This document shows positions 25,688 through 34,969 of a stretch of 64,000 bases of DNA, piece by piece. Each line of letters opens with the position of its first letter. Position 1 is the first letter of the stretch. The stretch spans positions 186,001 through 250,000 of the forward strand of contig JAFGUG010000011.1 of NCBI GenBank assembly GCA_016938655.1, read 5' to 3'. The stretch is from Thiotrichales bacterium. Lineage in GTDB: Bacteria > Pseudomonadota > Gammaproteobacteria > Thiomicrospirales > Thiomicrospiraceae. The translations under genes and the position numbers were made by a program. Below the pieces are notes generated by a model. It was not told where the DNA came from. It saw nothing but the letters and a program-made list of their open reading frames with translations, and searched no databases.

Positions 25688-26812
25688 ATGGCTGAGAACG
25701 AAGACGGTTCAGAAAAATCCGAAGAACCTACCGATAAAAAGGTTCGAGAGTCTAGAGAAAAAGGGCAGATACCCCGTTCTAAGGAGTTAACGACGGTTTT
25801 AATGACCTTGGGAGCGGCCGTTTTTTTACTTTTCTACGGCGCACAGATGATGCAAGATTTCCAGATTCTTGCAACCCGAGGCTTAAGTTTCGGACGGGAG
25901 GTTGCGTTTGATGAGCTTAAAATGTGGCATTTGATTGAAGCATTAGTTGTTCAGGGAATTTTAATGATTACCCCTTTTTTGCTGGTCATGGCCTTAATTG
26001 CAATGATTTCCCCCATGCTTTTAGGCGGTTGGTCATTTAGCGCTAAAGCGATTTCACCAAAATTGAGTAAACTTAACCCTGTGTCGGGTATTAAGCGCAT
26101 GTTCTCTTTCAAGGCCTTGTTAGAGCTCTTTAAGGCGTTGGCTAAATTCACATTAGTTATATCAATCGCGACGTTCTTTTTATATTCGATCTTTGGAGAG
26201 GTTTTGGCCTTAGGTATCGAACCTTTGAAATTTGCGCTCGGACACGCCGGTAGTATTATTGTTGAAGCGTTTATTTTTGTTAGCCTATCCTTAATTATTA
26301 TTGCTCTGGTTGATGTACCGTTTCAGGTGTGGGACCATAATCGACAGTTAAAAATGACTAAGCAAGAGGTCAAAGAAGAATTTAAGCAGCAAGAAGGTAA
26401 TCCCGAGGTTAAAGGGCGTATTCGACAGATTCAGCGGGAGATGTCGCAGCAACGAATGATGCAGAAGGTACCGGAAGCGGATGTGATTGTAACCAACCCA
26501 ACCCACTTTGCCGTTGCCCTTAAATATTCTCCAGACGACATGCAAGAACCCGTGGTTTTAGCAATGGGTGTTGATTTCTTGGCTTCCCAGATTCGTACCA
26601 TCGCACAAGAACATAATATTCCGATTGTAGAAGCACCACCTTTAGCCCGTGCTTTATACTATAATGCGGAAATAGACCAGGCAATTCCTTATGACCTATT
26701 TAAAGCGGTTGCGGCGGTACTGGCTTATGTTTATCAACTCAAACAAACGGGTAAAGCCAATACCGTTGATTTTGAAAACTTACCTATTCCGAGTGGTGTG
26801 AAAACGGAATAA
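25688..26812 (+). CDS. flhB: Flagellar export switch protein FlhB
   Basis: FlhB sets substrate specificity of the export gate by autocleavage. The N-terminus EKSEEPTDKKVRESREKGQI is the family signature, followed by four membrane helices. The cytoplasmic domain carries the autocleavage motif NPTH (ADVIVTNPTHFAVALKYS near residue 265). The 374 residues are normal. A stand-alone relative of its C-terminal part is encoded at 35596-35889. Confidence 0.96.
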   Translation: MAENEDGSEKSEEPTDKKVRESREKGQIPRSKELTTVLMTLGAAVFLLFYGAQMMQDFQILATRGLSFGREVAFDELKMWHLIEALVVQGILMITPFLLVMALIAMISPMLLGGWSFSAKAISPKLSKLNPVSGIKRMFSFKALLELFKALAKFTLVISIATFFLYSIFGEVLALGIEPLKFALGHAGSIIVEAFIFVSLSLIIIALVDVPFQVWDHNRQLKMTKQEVKEEFKQQEGNPEVKGRIRQIQREMSQQRMMQKVPEADVIVTNPTHFAVALKYSPDDMQEPVVLAMGVDFLASQIRTIAQEHNIPIVEAPPLARALYYNAEIDQAIPYDLFKAVAAVLAYVYQLKQTGKANTVDFENLPIPSGVKTE

Positions 26813-26843
26813 TTCTCGTTAGAGAACTAGATTTAAGAGACAA

Positions 26844-28934
26844 ATGGATTTTCAACAACTGCTTGCCAAAATAAAACAAAATTCCTTTCGTGGCCTAGGG
26901 GTCCCGATTGCAGTTTTGGCATTGTTGGGAATGGTGACCATTCCACTGCCTCCTGCACTTTTGGATCTGTTTTTTACCTTTAATATCGCCTTATCACTTG
27001 TTGTTTTAATGGTGACCCTTTACGCCAAGCGTCCGCTTGATTTTGCGATATTTCCAACCATCATCTTGTTGGCAACCCTCTTTAGACTCTCTTTAAACAT
27101 TGCCTCAACTCGTGTTATTTTGCTTGAAGGCCACAATGGTGGGGCATCAGCTGGACACGTGATTGAGGCCTTTGGTGAGTTTGTTATTGGTGGAAACTTT
27201 GCCGTTGGTTTAGTCGTGTTTGCCATTCTTGTTATTATTAACTTTGTGGTAATTACCAAAGGTGCTGGACGAGTTGCGGAAGTAAGCGCACGTTTTACCT
27301 TAGATTCCATGCCGGGTAAACAGATGGCGATTGATGCCGATTTAAATTCGGGACTAATATCGCAGGAAGAGGCGCAGTTAAGACGCCAAGAGATTGCTTC
27401 AGAAGCGGATTTTTATGGTTCCATGGACGGTGCCAGTAAGTTTGTTCGTGGTGATGCCATTGCCGGTATTATCATTCTGTTTATAAACTTGATTGGTGGT
27501 TTTGCTATCGGCATGGGTCAACATGATTTGGCATTTGGACAAGCGCTTGAAGTCTATACGTTATTGACGTTAGGTGATGGTTTGGTGGCGCAAATCCCAG
27601 CACTCTTGCTCTCAACGGCCACCGCAATTATTGTCACTCGAGTCACCGGTGATAAACGCGATATGGGCGAGCAGGTGCAGATGCAAATGTTCAACAATCC
27701 GCGCTCATTAGCAATGACAGCAGGGATTGTTGGTGTGTTTGGTTTGATTCCTGGTATGCCAAACTTAGCTTTTTTATCATTTGCAGTGGTTGCGGGTGGT
27801 GGGGCATATTTAATTTATCGTCGACAGCAAGAGACACCGGAACCTGAAGCAGTATTGAGCGAATCGACACCCGCAGATTCCAAGCCGCCAGAACTCAGTT
27901 GGGACGATGTTCAAGAACTGGATGTTTTAGGATTGGAAGTCGGTTACCGACTGATTCCAATGGTCGATCAATCACAAAATGGTCAGTTGCTGGAGCGTGT
28001 TAAAGGGGTTCGTCGTAAAGTATCCCAAGAACTTGGCTTTTTAGTGCCAGCGGTTCATATTCGTGATAATTTAGACTTAAAGCCCAACCAGTATCGAATT
28101 ATGTTGATGGGGGTTGCCAGTGGCGAAGGTGAAGTTTTTCCTGATAAAGAGCTTGCCATTAATCCGGGGCAAATTTTAGGCGAAGTACAAGGCATTAAAA
28201 CAACAGATCCCACTTTTGGCTTAGAAGCGGTTTGGATCGATCCAAAAGAGCGTGACCAAGCTCAAGCATTAGGTTACACGGTAGTGGATGCCAGCACAGT
28301 TGTCGCCACTCATATAAGTCAGCTGATTCAAGACTATGCGTTTGAATTACTTGGGCATGATGAAACTCAAAAACTATTGGACAAACTCAAACTTATCTCA
28401 CCAAAGCTGGTCGATGAGTTGATTCCTGATAAGCTTAGCTTAGCGGTTTTGGTTAAAATTTTACAAAATTTGTTATTAGAAAAAGTCTCTATTCGCGACA
28501 TGAGAACCATTTTAGAAACCTTAACTACGCGTGCCTCGTTAACTCAGGATTCAAATGAACTGACACAATATGTAAGAGCTGCGTTAGGGCGTTCTATTGT
28601 GCAAGACATTTTAGGCAAAGAGAACGAGTTAAAGGTTATTACGCTTGAGCCTTCTTTGGAACAGTTATTGCTCCAAGCCACTCAAGGCGCACCTGAAGGG
28701 CAGCTTGCGATTGAACCAGGATTGGCTGAAAGGTTGCATGGCACTTTAAAAGAAGAGTCTCAAAAGATTGAGATGACTGGGCAGTCTGCCGTATTGCTCG
28801 TCGCACCCCAAATTCGAGCTCAATTGGCAAGGCTTTTTCGCTACAGTCTGCCATCACTGCATATTTTGGCTTACTCAGAGGTGCCAGAAAATCGACAAAT
28901 CAGTGTTGTAGCAAACGTTGGTCAAGGAGGTTAA
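26844..28934 (+). CDS. flhA: Flagellar export protein FlhA
   Basis: FlhA is the nonameric export-gate platform. The N-terminal half has about eight membrane helices with the FHIPEP-type loop region (FTLDSMPGKQMAIDADLNSG, RRQEIASEADFYGSMDGASK). The C-terminal half (from about residue 350) is the cytoplasmic substrate-docking domain. The 696 residues are typical. The stop lies one base before the preferred flhF start. Confidence 0.97.
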   Translation: MDFQQLLAKIKQNSFRGLGVPIAVLALLGMVTIPLPPALLDLFFTFNIALSLVVLMVTLYAKRPLDFAIFPTIILLATLFRLSLNIASTRVILLEGHNGGASAGHVIEAFGEFVIGGNFAVGLVVFAILVIINFVVITKGAGRVAEVSARFTLDSMPGKQMAIDADLNSGLISQEEAQLRRQEIASEADFYGSMDGASKFVRGDAIAGIIILFINLIGGFAIGMGQHDLAFGQALEVYTLLTLGDGLVAQIPALLLSTATAIIVTRVTGDKRDMGEQVQMQMFNNPRSLAMTAGIVGVFGLIPGMPNLAFLSFAVVAGGGAYLIYRRQQETPEPEAVLSESTPADSKPPELSWDDVQELDVLGLEVGYRLIPMVDQSQNGQLLERVKGVRRKVSQELGFLVPAVHIRDNLDLKPNQYRIMLMGVASGEGEVFPDKELAINPGQILGEVQGIKTTDPTFGLEAVWIDPKERDQAQALGYTVVDASTVVATHISQLIQDYAFELLGHDETQKLLDKLKLISPKLVDELIPDKLSLAVLVKILQNLLLEKVSIRDMRTILETLTTRASLTQDSNELTQYVRAALGRSIVQDILGKENELKVITLEPSLEQLLLQATQGAPEGQLAIEPGLAERLHGTLKEESQKIEMTGQSAVLLVAPQIRAQLARLFRYSLPSLHILAYSEVPENRQISVVANVGQGG

Positions 28935-28935
28935 G

Positions 28936-30120
28936 GTGAAAATCAAACGTTACTTTGCACCCACCATGCGACAAGCGATGCTGTTAGTAAAAGAGGCTCA
29001 AGGCGATGATGCCGTCATTCTGTCGAGTCGAAACACCCCTGAAGGAATTGAGCTTGTTGCTGCGGTAGACCCAGAGGTTCAAGAGTTTAAAAACAAACAG
29101 TATAAGCCTGAATTAGGCAGCAGTTATGTTTCACCTGAAACGGTAAATCATGGTTCTGCGAATTCAGAGTCGGCTAGTCACAATTCGGCTGAGATTGCTA
29201 GGATGGCACAAGAGTTAAAAGCCGTTCGAGCCATGCTCGAAAACCAGTTATCAGGCTTGGCTTGGGGGCAATCTGAGCAGCAAAACCCCGATAAAGTTTC
29301 GTTAATTAAGCGCTTAATGCAATTAGGGATCGGTTGGAACTTAAGTGAAAAATTTGTAGAAAATATACAAGGTCATAAGCAGCAGGCCTGGTCAGAAATT
29401 TTGCTTGAGATGGAGCGTTCTATTCCAGTTGAAAATCGGGATATATTAGAACGTGGCGGGATAGTTGCTCTAGTTGGTCCAACGGGGGTGGGTAAAACCA
29501 CCACCATTGCTAAAATGGCCAGTCGTTTTGTGATGCGGAATAGTCCAGAACAGCTGGCGCTAGTCACAACCGACTGTTACAAAATTGGTGCCCAAGCGCA
29601 GTTAAAAACGTTTGCTGAATTGATTGGTGTGCCAGTGCATGTTGTGAGTTCGCAGGGTGAACTTTATGCACTGCTGGCCTCGATGAGCCACAAAAAATTA
29701 ATACTTATTGATACAGCTGGAATGAGCCAGCGTGATTTACAACTTTCACAACAACTAACGACTGCCAATGCAGGGTTTAGTAGTGTTAAAAACTACTTAG
29801 TTATGTCAGCAGCGACGCAACTCAATGTGATGAAAGACATTGTTAAGTCGTTTAATCAAGTGGGCTTAAATGGCTGCATTTTGACTAAAGTCGATGAAGC
29901 ATTACAATTAGGCAATATAATAACGGTTTTAATAGAACAAAAACTTTCCATTGCCTACTTATCCGAAGGACAACGTGTGCCAGAAGATTTAACGCCCGCC
30001 AAAGTAAGAGATTTAATTGATCGTGCAATCGTGCTTGGTCAACAAAATAACCACAACAGACAAGATGATGAAAAAGCATTCCGTTTAGGAATGGGAAAGG
30101 AGATATCTGATGCTCAATGA
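28936..30120 (+). CDS. flhF: Flagellar placement GTPase FlhF
   Basis: FlhF is an SRP-type GTPase that places the flagellum at the cell pole. It has an N-terminal basic domain (KIKRYFAPTMRQAMLLVKE), a variable linker, the P-loop VGPTGVGKTTTIAKMASRF near residue 180, LVTTDCYKIGAQAQLKTFAE, LIDTAGMSQRD and ILTKVDEALQLGN. The ORF track begins at a TTG at 28918 inside flhA. The GTG at 28936 sits 5 bases after AAGGAGG and gives the family N-terminus, so it is preferred (394 aa). It overlaps flhG by 11 bases. Confidence 0.94.
   Translation: MKIKRYFAPTMRQAMLLVKEAQGDDAVILSSRNTPEGIELVAAVDPEVQEFKNKQYKPELGSSYVSPETVNHGSANSESASHNSAEIARMAQELKAVRAMLENQLSGLAWGQSEQQNPDKVSLIKRLMQLGIGWNLSEKFVENIQGHKQQAWSEILLEMERSIPVENRDILERGGIVALVGPTGVGKTTTIAKMASRFVMRNSPEQLALVTTDCYKIGAQAQLKTFAELIGVPVHVVSSQGELYALLASMSHKKLILIDTAGMSQRDLQLSQQLTTANAGFSSVKNYLVMSAATQLNVMKDIVKSFNQVGLNGCILTKVDEALQLGNIITVLIEQKLSIAYLSEGQRVPEDLTPAKVRDLIDRAIVLGQQNNHNRQDDEKAFRLGMGKEISDAQ
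29382..29391. repeat. GCAGGCCTGG, one-mismatch palindrome copy (in flhF)
   Basis: An imperfect copy of the iterated palindrome, located in the linker between the FlhF N-terminal and GTPase parts. Confidence 0.5.
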
Positions 30121-30991
30121 TCAAGCAGCAGGCTTGCGAGCAATGCAATCAAAACCGGTTACCAAAGAGAATTCGCCTTCGGGTAGTCCGGTGAGAGTGA
30201 TTGCCGTTGCCAGTGGTAAAGGAGGGGTGGGGAAAACCAATGTCTCAGTGAATCTAGGCATCTCTCTTTGCAAGTTGGGTAATCGTGTGTTGTTAATGGA
30301 TGCTGACATGGGTTTGGCCAATGTTGATATTATGCTCGGATTACAAACCAAATATAATTTGTCACATGTGCTGGATGGTGAAAAAACATTAAAAGAGATT
30401 ATCGTTGAAGGCCCTGGTGGATTAAAAGTCATCCCTGCTGCTTCAGGGGTTCGCCGAATGGCGCAATTAAATGCCATGGAAAATGCCGGCATCATCAATG
30501 CATTTTCAGAACTTAGCGGTGAGCTTGATGTTTTGATTATCGATACCGCGGCCGGTATTGCCGATAGTGTTGTGAGTTTTTGTCGTGCGGCTCAAGAGGT
30601 GGTCGTAGTGGTCACAGATGAACCTGCTTCTATCACCGATGCTTACGCATTAATTAAAGTTTTGAGTCGTGATTACCAAGTCACTCGTATTCGTTTGTTA
30701 GCGAATATGAGTCGATCAGAACAACACGGTAAGCAGCTATTTAATAAACTTTCGCGCGTTTGTGAGCAGTTTTTGGATGTGACTATTGATTACCTAGGTA
30801 CGATTCCATTTGATCACGACCTTCGTGATGCGGTTCAAAAACAGAGCCCTGTTACCATTAGTTATCCTAATAGTGCCGCTGCAAAAGCCTTTAAAGAGGT
30901 GGCATACGCTGTGGACTCTTGGCCTATTCCTAAAGGCATGACGGGATATTTACAGTTTTTTGTAGAAAATTTATTTCAATCTGGCCATTAA
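30110..30991 (+). CDS. flhG: Flagellar number regulator FlhG/FleN
   Basis: This MinD/ParA-like ATPase limits flagellar number, acting with FlhF and usually restraining FlrA/FleQ. It has the deviant Walker A VASGKGGVGKTNVSVNLG near residue 33, LLMDADMGLANVDIMLGL, and DVLIIDTAAGIADSVVSF. The 293 residues match the family. The gene overlaps the end of flhF by 11 bases, and fliA follows after 9 bases. Confidence 0.95.
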   Translation: MLNDQAAGLRAMQSKPVTKENSPSGSPVRVIAVASGKGGVGKTNVSVNLGISLCKLGNRVLLMDADMGLANVDIMLGLQTKYNLSHVLDGEKTLKEIIVEGPGGLKVIPAASGVRRMAQLNAMENAGIINAFSELSGELDVLIIDTAAGIADSVVSFCRAAQEVVVVVTDEPASITDAYALIKVLSRDYQVTRIRLLANMSRSEQHGKQLFNKLSRVCEQFLDVTIDYLGTIPFDHDLRDAVQKQSPVTISYPNSAAAKAFKEVAYAVDSWPIPKGMTGYLQFFVENLFQSGH

Positions 30992-31000
30992 GGACATCGA

Positions 31001-31729
31001 ATGAGCGCAACCGACGTTTATAGTTCAGTTCAAAAGCAGAATTCACGGCCAACAGGTAATGATATTGAGCAATACTTGCCGTTGGTAAAGCGCATTGCTT
31101 ATCACTTAAAAGGCCGTTTGCCAGACAGTGTTTTTGTTGAAGACTTGATCCAGTCGGGGATTATTGGCTTAATGGAAGCGATGCAAAAGTTTGATTCTGG
31201 TCAGGGTGCAAGTTTTGAAACCTATGCCGGTATTCGTATTCGTGGTTCCATGTTGGATGAAATTCGTAAGGGCGATTGGACTCCCAGATCCGTTCATCGC
31301 AAGTCTCGAGAAGTCAGTGATGCAATCAATCGACTAGAGTCAAAGTTTGGTCGAGAAGCCAAAGATGATGAAATTGCCGAAGAATTGGGTGTTTCAATTC
31401 ATGATTATCATAAGATTTTAAAAGATACTAATGGTGCCCAACTCTTATCGATTGATGAGCCTGATCACGAAGAGTTATCAGAAGATCGTATTGTCGGTTC
31501 TTTTTTATCGCCTTTTGCAGAGTTGGCGGAGTCGGGTTTTCAAGCGGCGCTTGTAGAGCAAATTGCCGCCTTGCCGGAAAAAGAAAAATTGGTTATGGCG
31601 CTTTATTACGATGAAGAGTTAAACCTAAAAGAGATTGGCGAAGTGTTGGATGTGAGTGAATCGCGAGTCAGTCAGATACACACCCAAGCCGTAAAGCGTT
31701 TAAGAGCCCGTTTGGACAGTTGGATTTAG
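31001..31729 (+). CDS. fliA: Flagellar sigma factor FliA (sigma-28)
   Basis: This sigma factor directs late flagellar transcription. It contains sigma region 2 (LVKRIAYHLKGRLPDSVFVE, DLIQSGIIGLMEAM), region 3 (EIRKGDWTPRSVHRKSREV) and region 4 (LNLKEIGEVLDVSESRVSQI). The 242 residues are standard. The sigma-28-type promoters ahead of fliD and flaA are its likely targets. No anti-sigma flgM is present in the window. Confidence 0.96.
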   Translation: MSATDVYSSVQKQNSRPTGNDIEQYLPLVKRIAYHLKGRLPDSVFVEDLIQSGIIGLMEAMQKFDSGQGASFETYAGIRIRGSMLDEIRKGDWTPRSVHRKSREVSDAINRLESKFGREAKDDEIAEELGVSIHDYHKILKDTNGAQLLSIDEPDHEELSEDRIVGSFLSPFAELAESGFQAALVEQIAALPEKEKLVMALYYDEELNLKEIGEVLDVSESRVSQIHTQAVKRLRARLDSWI

Positions 31730-31758
31730 CCAATGCATTTCCGTAAAAGGAAGAGGCC

Positions 31759-32166
31759 ATGCAATTAGATCGAAGTATGCACATTTTAGTGGTTGATGAC
31801 TTTTCTACTATGCGTAGAGTTGTGAATAACCTCTTAACAGACTTAGGCTTTACCCATATTGATGAAGCGGATGACGGTGCAACCGCTTGGCCATTAGTTA
31901 AAACGGGTCGATATGACTTTATTGTCAGCGACTTAAACATGCCTAAGATGTCTGGACTTGAACTATTAACTAACATTCGTGCCGATATAAACTTAAAGCA
32001 TACACCCTTTTTATTGATAACCGCTGAAGCAAAAAAAAGTCAGTTTTTAGAGGCAACCCAATTGGGTGTCGATGGTTACATCGTAAAACCCTTTACGGCC
32101 GAAACCTTACATAGCCAAATTCAAAAAATCTTTGAACAACGTGCTCAAGAAGCAAATGCATACTAA
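31759..32166 (+). CDS. cheY: Chemotaxis response regulator CheY
   Basis: This single-domain receiver, when phosphorylated by CheA, binds FliM to change motor rotation. It has the acidic pair in LVVDDFSTMRRVV, phosphoacceptor Asp in FIVSDLNMPKMSG, ITAEAKK, and the switch lysine in GYIVKPF. The FSTMRRVVNNLL helix matches motor-type CheY closely, so this rather than the minus-strand copy is the likely motor CheY. A terminator follows it directly. Confidence 0.95.
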   Translation: MQLDRSMHILVVDDFSTMRRVVNNLLTDLGFTHIDEADDGATAWPLVKTGRYDFIVSDLNMPKMSGLELLTNIRADINLKHTPFLLITAEAKKSQFLEATQLGVDGYIVKPFTAETLHSQIQKIFEQRAQEANAY

Positions 32167-32182
32167 TTTAGACAATAATCAT

Positions 32183-32231
32183 AAAGCTCCATGCCAATAA
32201 AATAGATAACAGGCAAGGGGCTTTTTTTTTG
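32183..32231 (+). terminator. Terminator between cheY and cheZ
   Basis: AAAGCTCCATGCC pairs with GGCAAGGGGCTTT (12 of 13 positions pair, including one G-U) around a 16-base loop, followed by a run of T. It would end or attenuate the long flagellar transcript after cheY, reducing cheZ-cheA-cheW expression from upstream promoters. Confidence 0.75.
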
Positions 32232-32247
32232 ACCAGAGGAAACAAGG

Positions 32248-32922
32248 ATGACGATGGAAACTCAAATTGATAAAGCATTGGTGCAGGCGTTACTGGATGC
32301 CATTGAAAATAATCAAACCGACAAGGCTGCGATATTAGTGGATGAGCTTACTCAGTTAAGAGAGTCCGAGTTAGTTAACCAAATAACCGAACTTAGTCAA
32401 AATTTGCATCATACTTTAAATGATTTAGAGTCGGACACACCCATTCTGATGCATGCCAAACATGACTTGCCGGATGTGACTGAACGACTTCAATATGTCA
32501 TTGATGAAACTCAAAAAGCCAGTGAAACGACATTATCTTCTACGGAATGCGTGTTAAATTTATTGGAGCAAGTTAAATTGCTACTAGCTGAGAATCAAAG
32601 TCCAGAACAAAGTATTAATCTAATTGAGCAGGCCTGCTCAGAAGTCATCAATATTATGATGGCACAATCTTTTCAAGACTTAACAGGACAAGTGTTAAAC
32701 CGTGTTATTTACATTATGACTGATCTGGAAGGGAGTTTGAAAGGGCTTATTGAACGCTCTAAATATGACTTTCAAGCGATTCCTGAAAGACAACAGACGG
32801 ATTCCGAGAGAGAAGCAGCGGAAGCTAAAGGTGTCGGTCCTAATGTGACTCGTAAAGGTAAGGAAGACATTGTGGCGTCTCAAGAAGATATCGATGACCT
32901 ATTGGGTGATCTAGGACTCTGA
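32248..32922 (+). CDS. cheZ: CheY-P phosphatase CheZ
   Basis: CheZ dephosphorylates CheY-P. The 224 residues are helical, with the catalytic region MMAQSFQDLTGQVLNRVIYI near residue 138. The C-terminal CheY-binding peptide SQEDIDDLLGDLGL closely resembles those of other CheZ proteins. A perfect copy of the palindrome AGCAGGCCTGCT is embedded just before the catalytic helix and is read in a different frame from most others (EQACS). The ATG ACG ATG start follows AGGAAACAAGG. Confidence 0.94.
   Translation: MTMETQIDKALVQALLDAIENNQTDKAAILVDELTQLRESELVNQITELSQNLHHTLNDLESDTPILMHAKHDLPDVTERLQYVIDETQKASETTLSSTECVLNLLEQVKLLLAENQSPEQSINLIEQACSEVINIMMAQSFQDLTGQVLNRVIYIMTDLEGSLKGLIERSKYDFQAIPERQQTDSEREAAEAKGVGPNVTRKGKEDIVASQEDIDDLLGDLGL
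32627..32638. repeat. AGCAGGCCTGCT palindrome (in cheZ)
   Basis: A perfect 12-bp copy, extended to the 14-bp palindrome GAGCAGGCCTGCTC. It is the only perfect 12-mer in the flagellar half of the window. Confidence 0.9.
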
Positions 32923-33008
32923 ACTTTTAAGCCTGATAAGGTTTAGTGGCATGGTGATTGCTTGATCAAGCCATAAACCCGAGCAATGGCTTAGATGAGG
33001 AACAGGTT

Positions 33009-34955
33009 GTGGACGAAGATATTTTACAGGACTTTCTGGTTGAAGCGACAGAGCTGGTTGATGCACTCAATGGACAGTTAATGGACCTTGAACAGTCACC
33101 AGAAGACCGTGACTTGCTCAATGCTGTCTTTAGAGGGTTTCACACCATTAAAGGGGGCGCTGGCTTTTTAAGCATTACCGCGCTGATTGAGGTATGCCAC
33201 CGAGCAGAAAATGTTTTCGACAAAATTCGTAATGGTGATGTGCCCTATGATGCGCGAGCGGCGGATGTCATTTTAAGAGCGTATGATGTGATCAGCGACA
33301 TTATTGAGGCCTTGAATGGTGGTGCAACCGCTGAAGAGTTGCCAAAGAATGATGCTGGATTGTTAGCCGAGTTAGATGCCTTAACCAAAGGTGGTATGCC
33401 GGAACCCGCTGTGGAAGCGAAGCCTGTTGCAACGGGTGGTCAGTTAAAACTTTCCGATGATGTGGATCCTGACGGCGATATGACCGACGAAGAGTTTGAA
33501 GCGTTGTTAAATCAACGAGATAGCTTACCCGATTCTGTTCAAGAAACCCCGTTACCTGTTGAAGGACTGCAGTTGAGCCCTGATGTAGATCCAGACGGTG
33601 ATATGACCGATGAGGAGTTTGAGGCCTTATTGAACCAAAGAGATATGATTTCAACTGAACCGGAAGAGATGCCGGTGGAAATAGTTGCCGCTCCTCCTGC
33701 TCCGAAACCTGCTCCAGCCCCAAAACCAAGCTCTAAAGCTGTCGCTAAGCCATCTGCGGACGCTGCTCCAAATAAAGCGGTCGGTAAAAGTGCCGCTGAA
33801 TCTTCGGTGCGTGTGGATACCAAGCGACTAGACGAAATAATGAATTTAGTGGGTGAGCTGGTATTGGTAAGAAATCGTCTGTTGACTTTACGATCCGTTC
33901 AGGGGGGCAGTGAAGATTTATCAAATGCCGTTGCCAACCTCGATCACGTTACTACCGATTTACAAAATTCGGTTATGAAAACGCGAATGCAACCGGTTAA
34001 AAAAGTGTTTGGTCGTTTCCCTCGCGTTGTTCGTGATTTGGCTCGAAAATTGGGCAAAGAGATTGATTTAGAGTTACTCGGTGAAGAGACTGATTTAGAT
34101 AAAAACTTGGTTGAAGCACTGGCCGATCCATTAGTGCATTTGGTTCGTAACTCGGTTGACCATGGTATTGAAATGCCTGCAGACCGAATTGCTTCTGGTA
34201 AAAGTAAGAACGGAACAATTATTCTGGCTGCCGAACAAGAGGGTGACCACATTCTGCTATCGATTACCGATGATGGCAAAGGGATGGATCCAGACATGCT
34301 TCGCCGTAAAGCGGTTGAAAAAGGCATGATGGATGAACTCACAGCCCATCAGCTGGATGATAAAGCTGCTTTCCAATTAATTATGGGCGCCGGTTTTTCA
34401 ACGGCTGACCAAATCAGTGATATTTCTGGTCGGGGTGTGGGGATGGACGTGGTCAAAAGTATGATCACCAAACTCAACGGTAGTATTGATATTCACTCAG
34501 TGCCGGGAGAGGGCACTCGAATGAGTATTCGTGTGCCTTTGACTTTAGCAATTTTGCCTACTTTAATGGTCTCATTTGAAGAAGATAATTATGCAATTCC
34601 ATTAACCAGTGTCCAAGAGATTTTCGACTACGATTCAGGCAAGACCAATAAAATTGATGGTCAAATGATGGTGCGTTTGCGAGACAGAAGTGTACCTCTC
34701 TATTTTCTGTCTGAGTGGTTATCACCCAATCATACAAAAGAGAGCTATGAAAACGATAAGGTTATTATTGTTTCCATTGGAAATCAGCGAGCTGGACTTG
34801 TCGTTGAGCAAGTCAACGGGCAGGAAGAGGTGGTCATTAAACCCTTAGGCGTCATGCTTAAAAAAGTGCCCGGTTATGCCGGTGCAACCATTACTGGTAA
34901 TGGAAGTATTGCGCTTATTCTCGATCTACCTGGCGTACTTCAGCGCTTTCAGTAA
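33009..34955 (+). CDS. cheA: Chemotaxis histidine kinase CheA
   Basis: CheA phosphorylates CheY and CheB. It has an Hpt P1 domain with phospho-His in FHTIKGGAGFL (near residue 45), a linker, dimerisation helices (DTKRLDEIMNLVGELVLVRN), an ATPase domain with LVHLVRNSVDHGIE and ISGRGVGMDVV, and a CheW-like P5 domain. The linker holds two near-identical acidic units, DVDPDGDMTDEEFEALLNQR, whose first 12 residues fit an EF-hand loop pattern. The ORF track starts at TTG 32958; GTG 33009 has GAGGAA eight bases upstream and starts the protein like known homologues, so it is preferred. Confidence 0.93.
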   Translation: MDEDILQDFLVEATELVDALNGQLMDLEQSPEDRDLLNAVFRGFHTIKGGAGFLSITALIEVCHRAENVFDKIRNGDVPYDARAADVILRAYDVISDIIEALNGGATAEELPKNDAGLLAELDALTKGGMPEPAVEAKPVATGGQLKLSDDVDPDGDMTDEEFEALLNQRDSLPDSVQETPLPVEGLQLSPDVDPDGDMTDEEFEALLNQRDMISTEPEEMPVEIVAAPPAPKPAPAPKPSSKAVAKPSADAAPNKAVGKSAAESSVRVDTKRLDEIMNLVGELVLVRNRLLTLRSVQGGSEDLSNAVANLDHVTTDLQNSVMKTRMQPVKKVFGRFPRVVRDLARKLGKEIDLELLGEETDLDKNLVEALADPLVHLVRNSVDHGIEMPADRIASGKSKNGTIILAAEQEGDHILLSITDDGKGMDPDMLRRKAVEKGMMDELTAHQLDDKAAFQLIMGAGFSTADQISDISGRGVGMDVVKSMITKLNGSIDIHSVPGEGTRMSIRVPLTLAILPTLMVSFEEDNYAIPLTSVQEIFDYDSGKTNKIDGQMMVRLRDRSVPLYFLSEWLSPNHTKESYENDKVIIVSIGNQRAGLVVEQVNGQEEVVIKPLGVMLKKVPGYAGATITGNGSIALILDLPGVLQRFQ

Positions 34956-34969
34956 AAAGGATAATCATA

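Noticed and set aside
33301-34342. Minus-strand ORFs of 142, 94 and 132 codons opposite cheA
   Set aside because: They are antisense shadows of a well-conserved gene, with no ribosome sites or recognisable domains.
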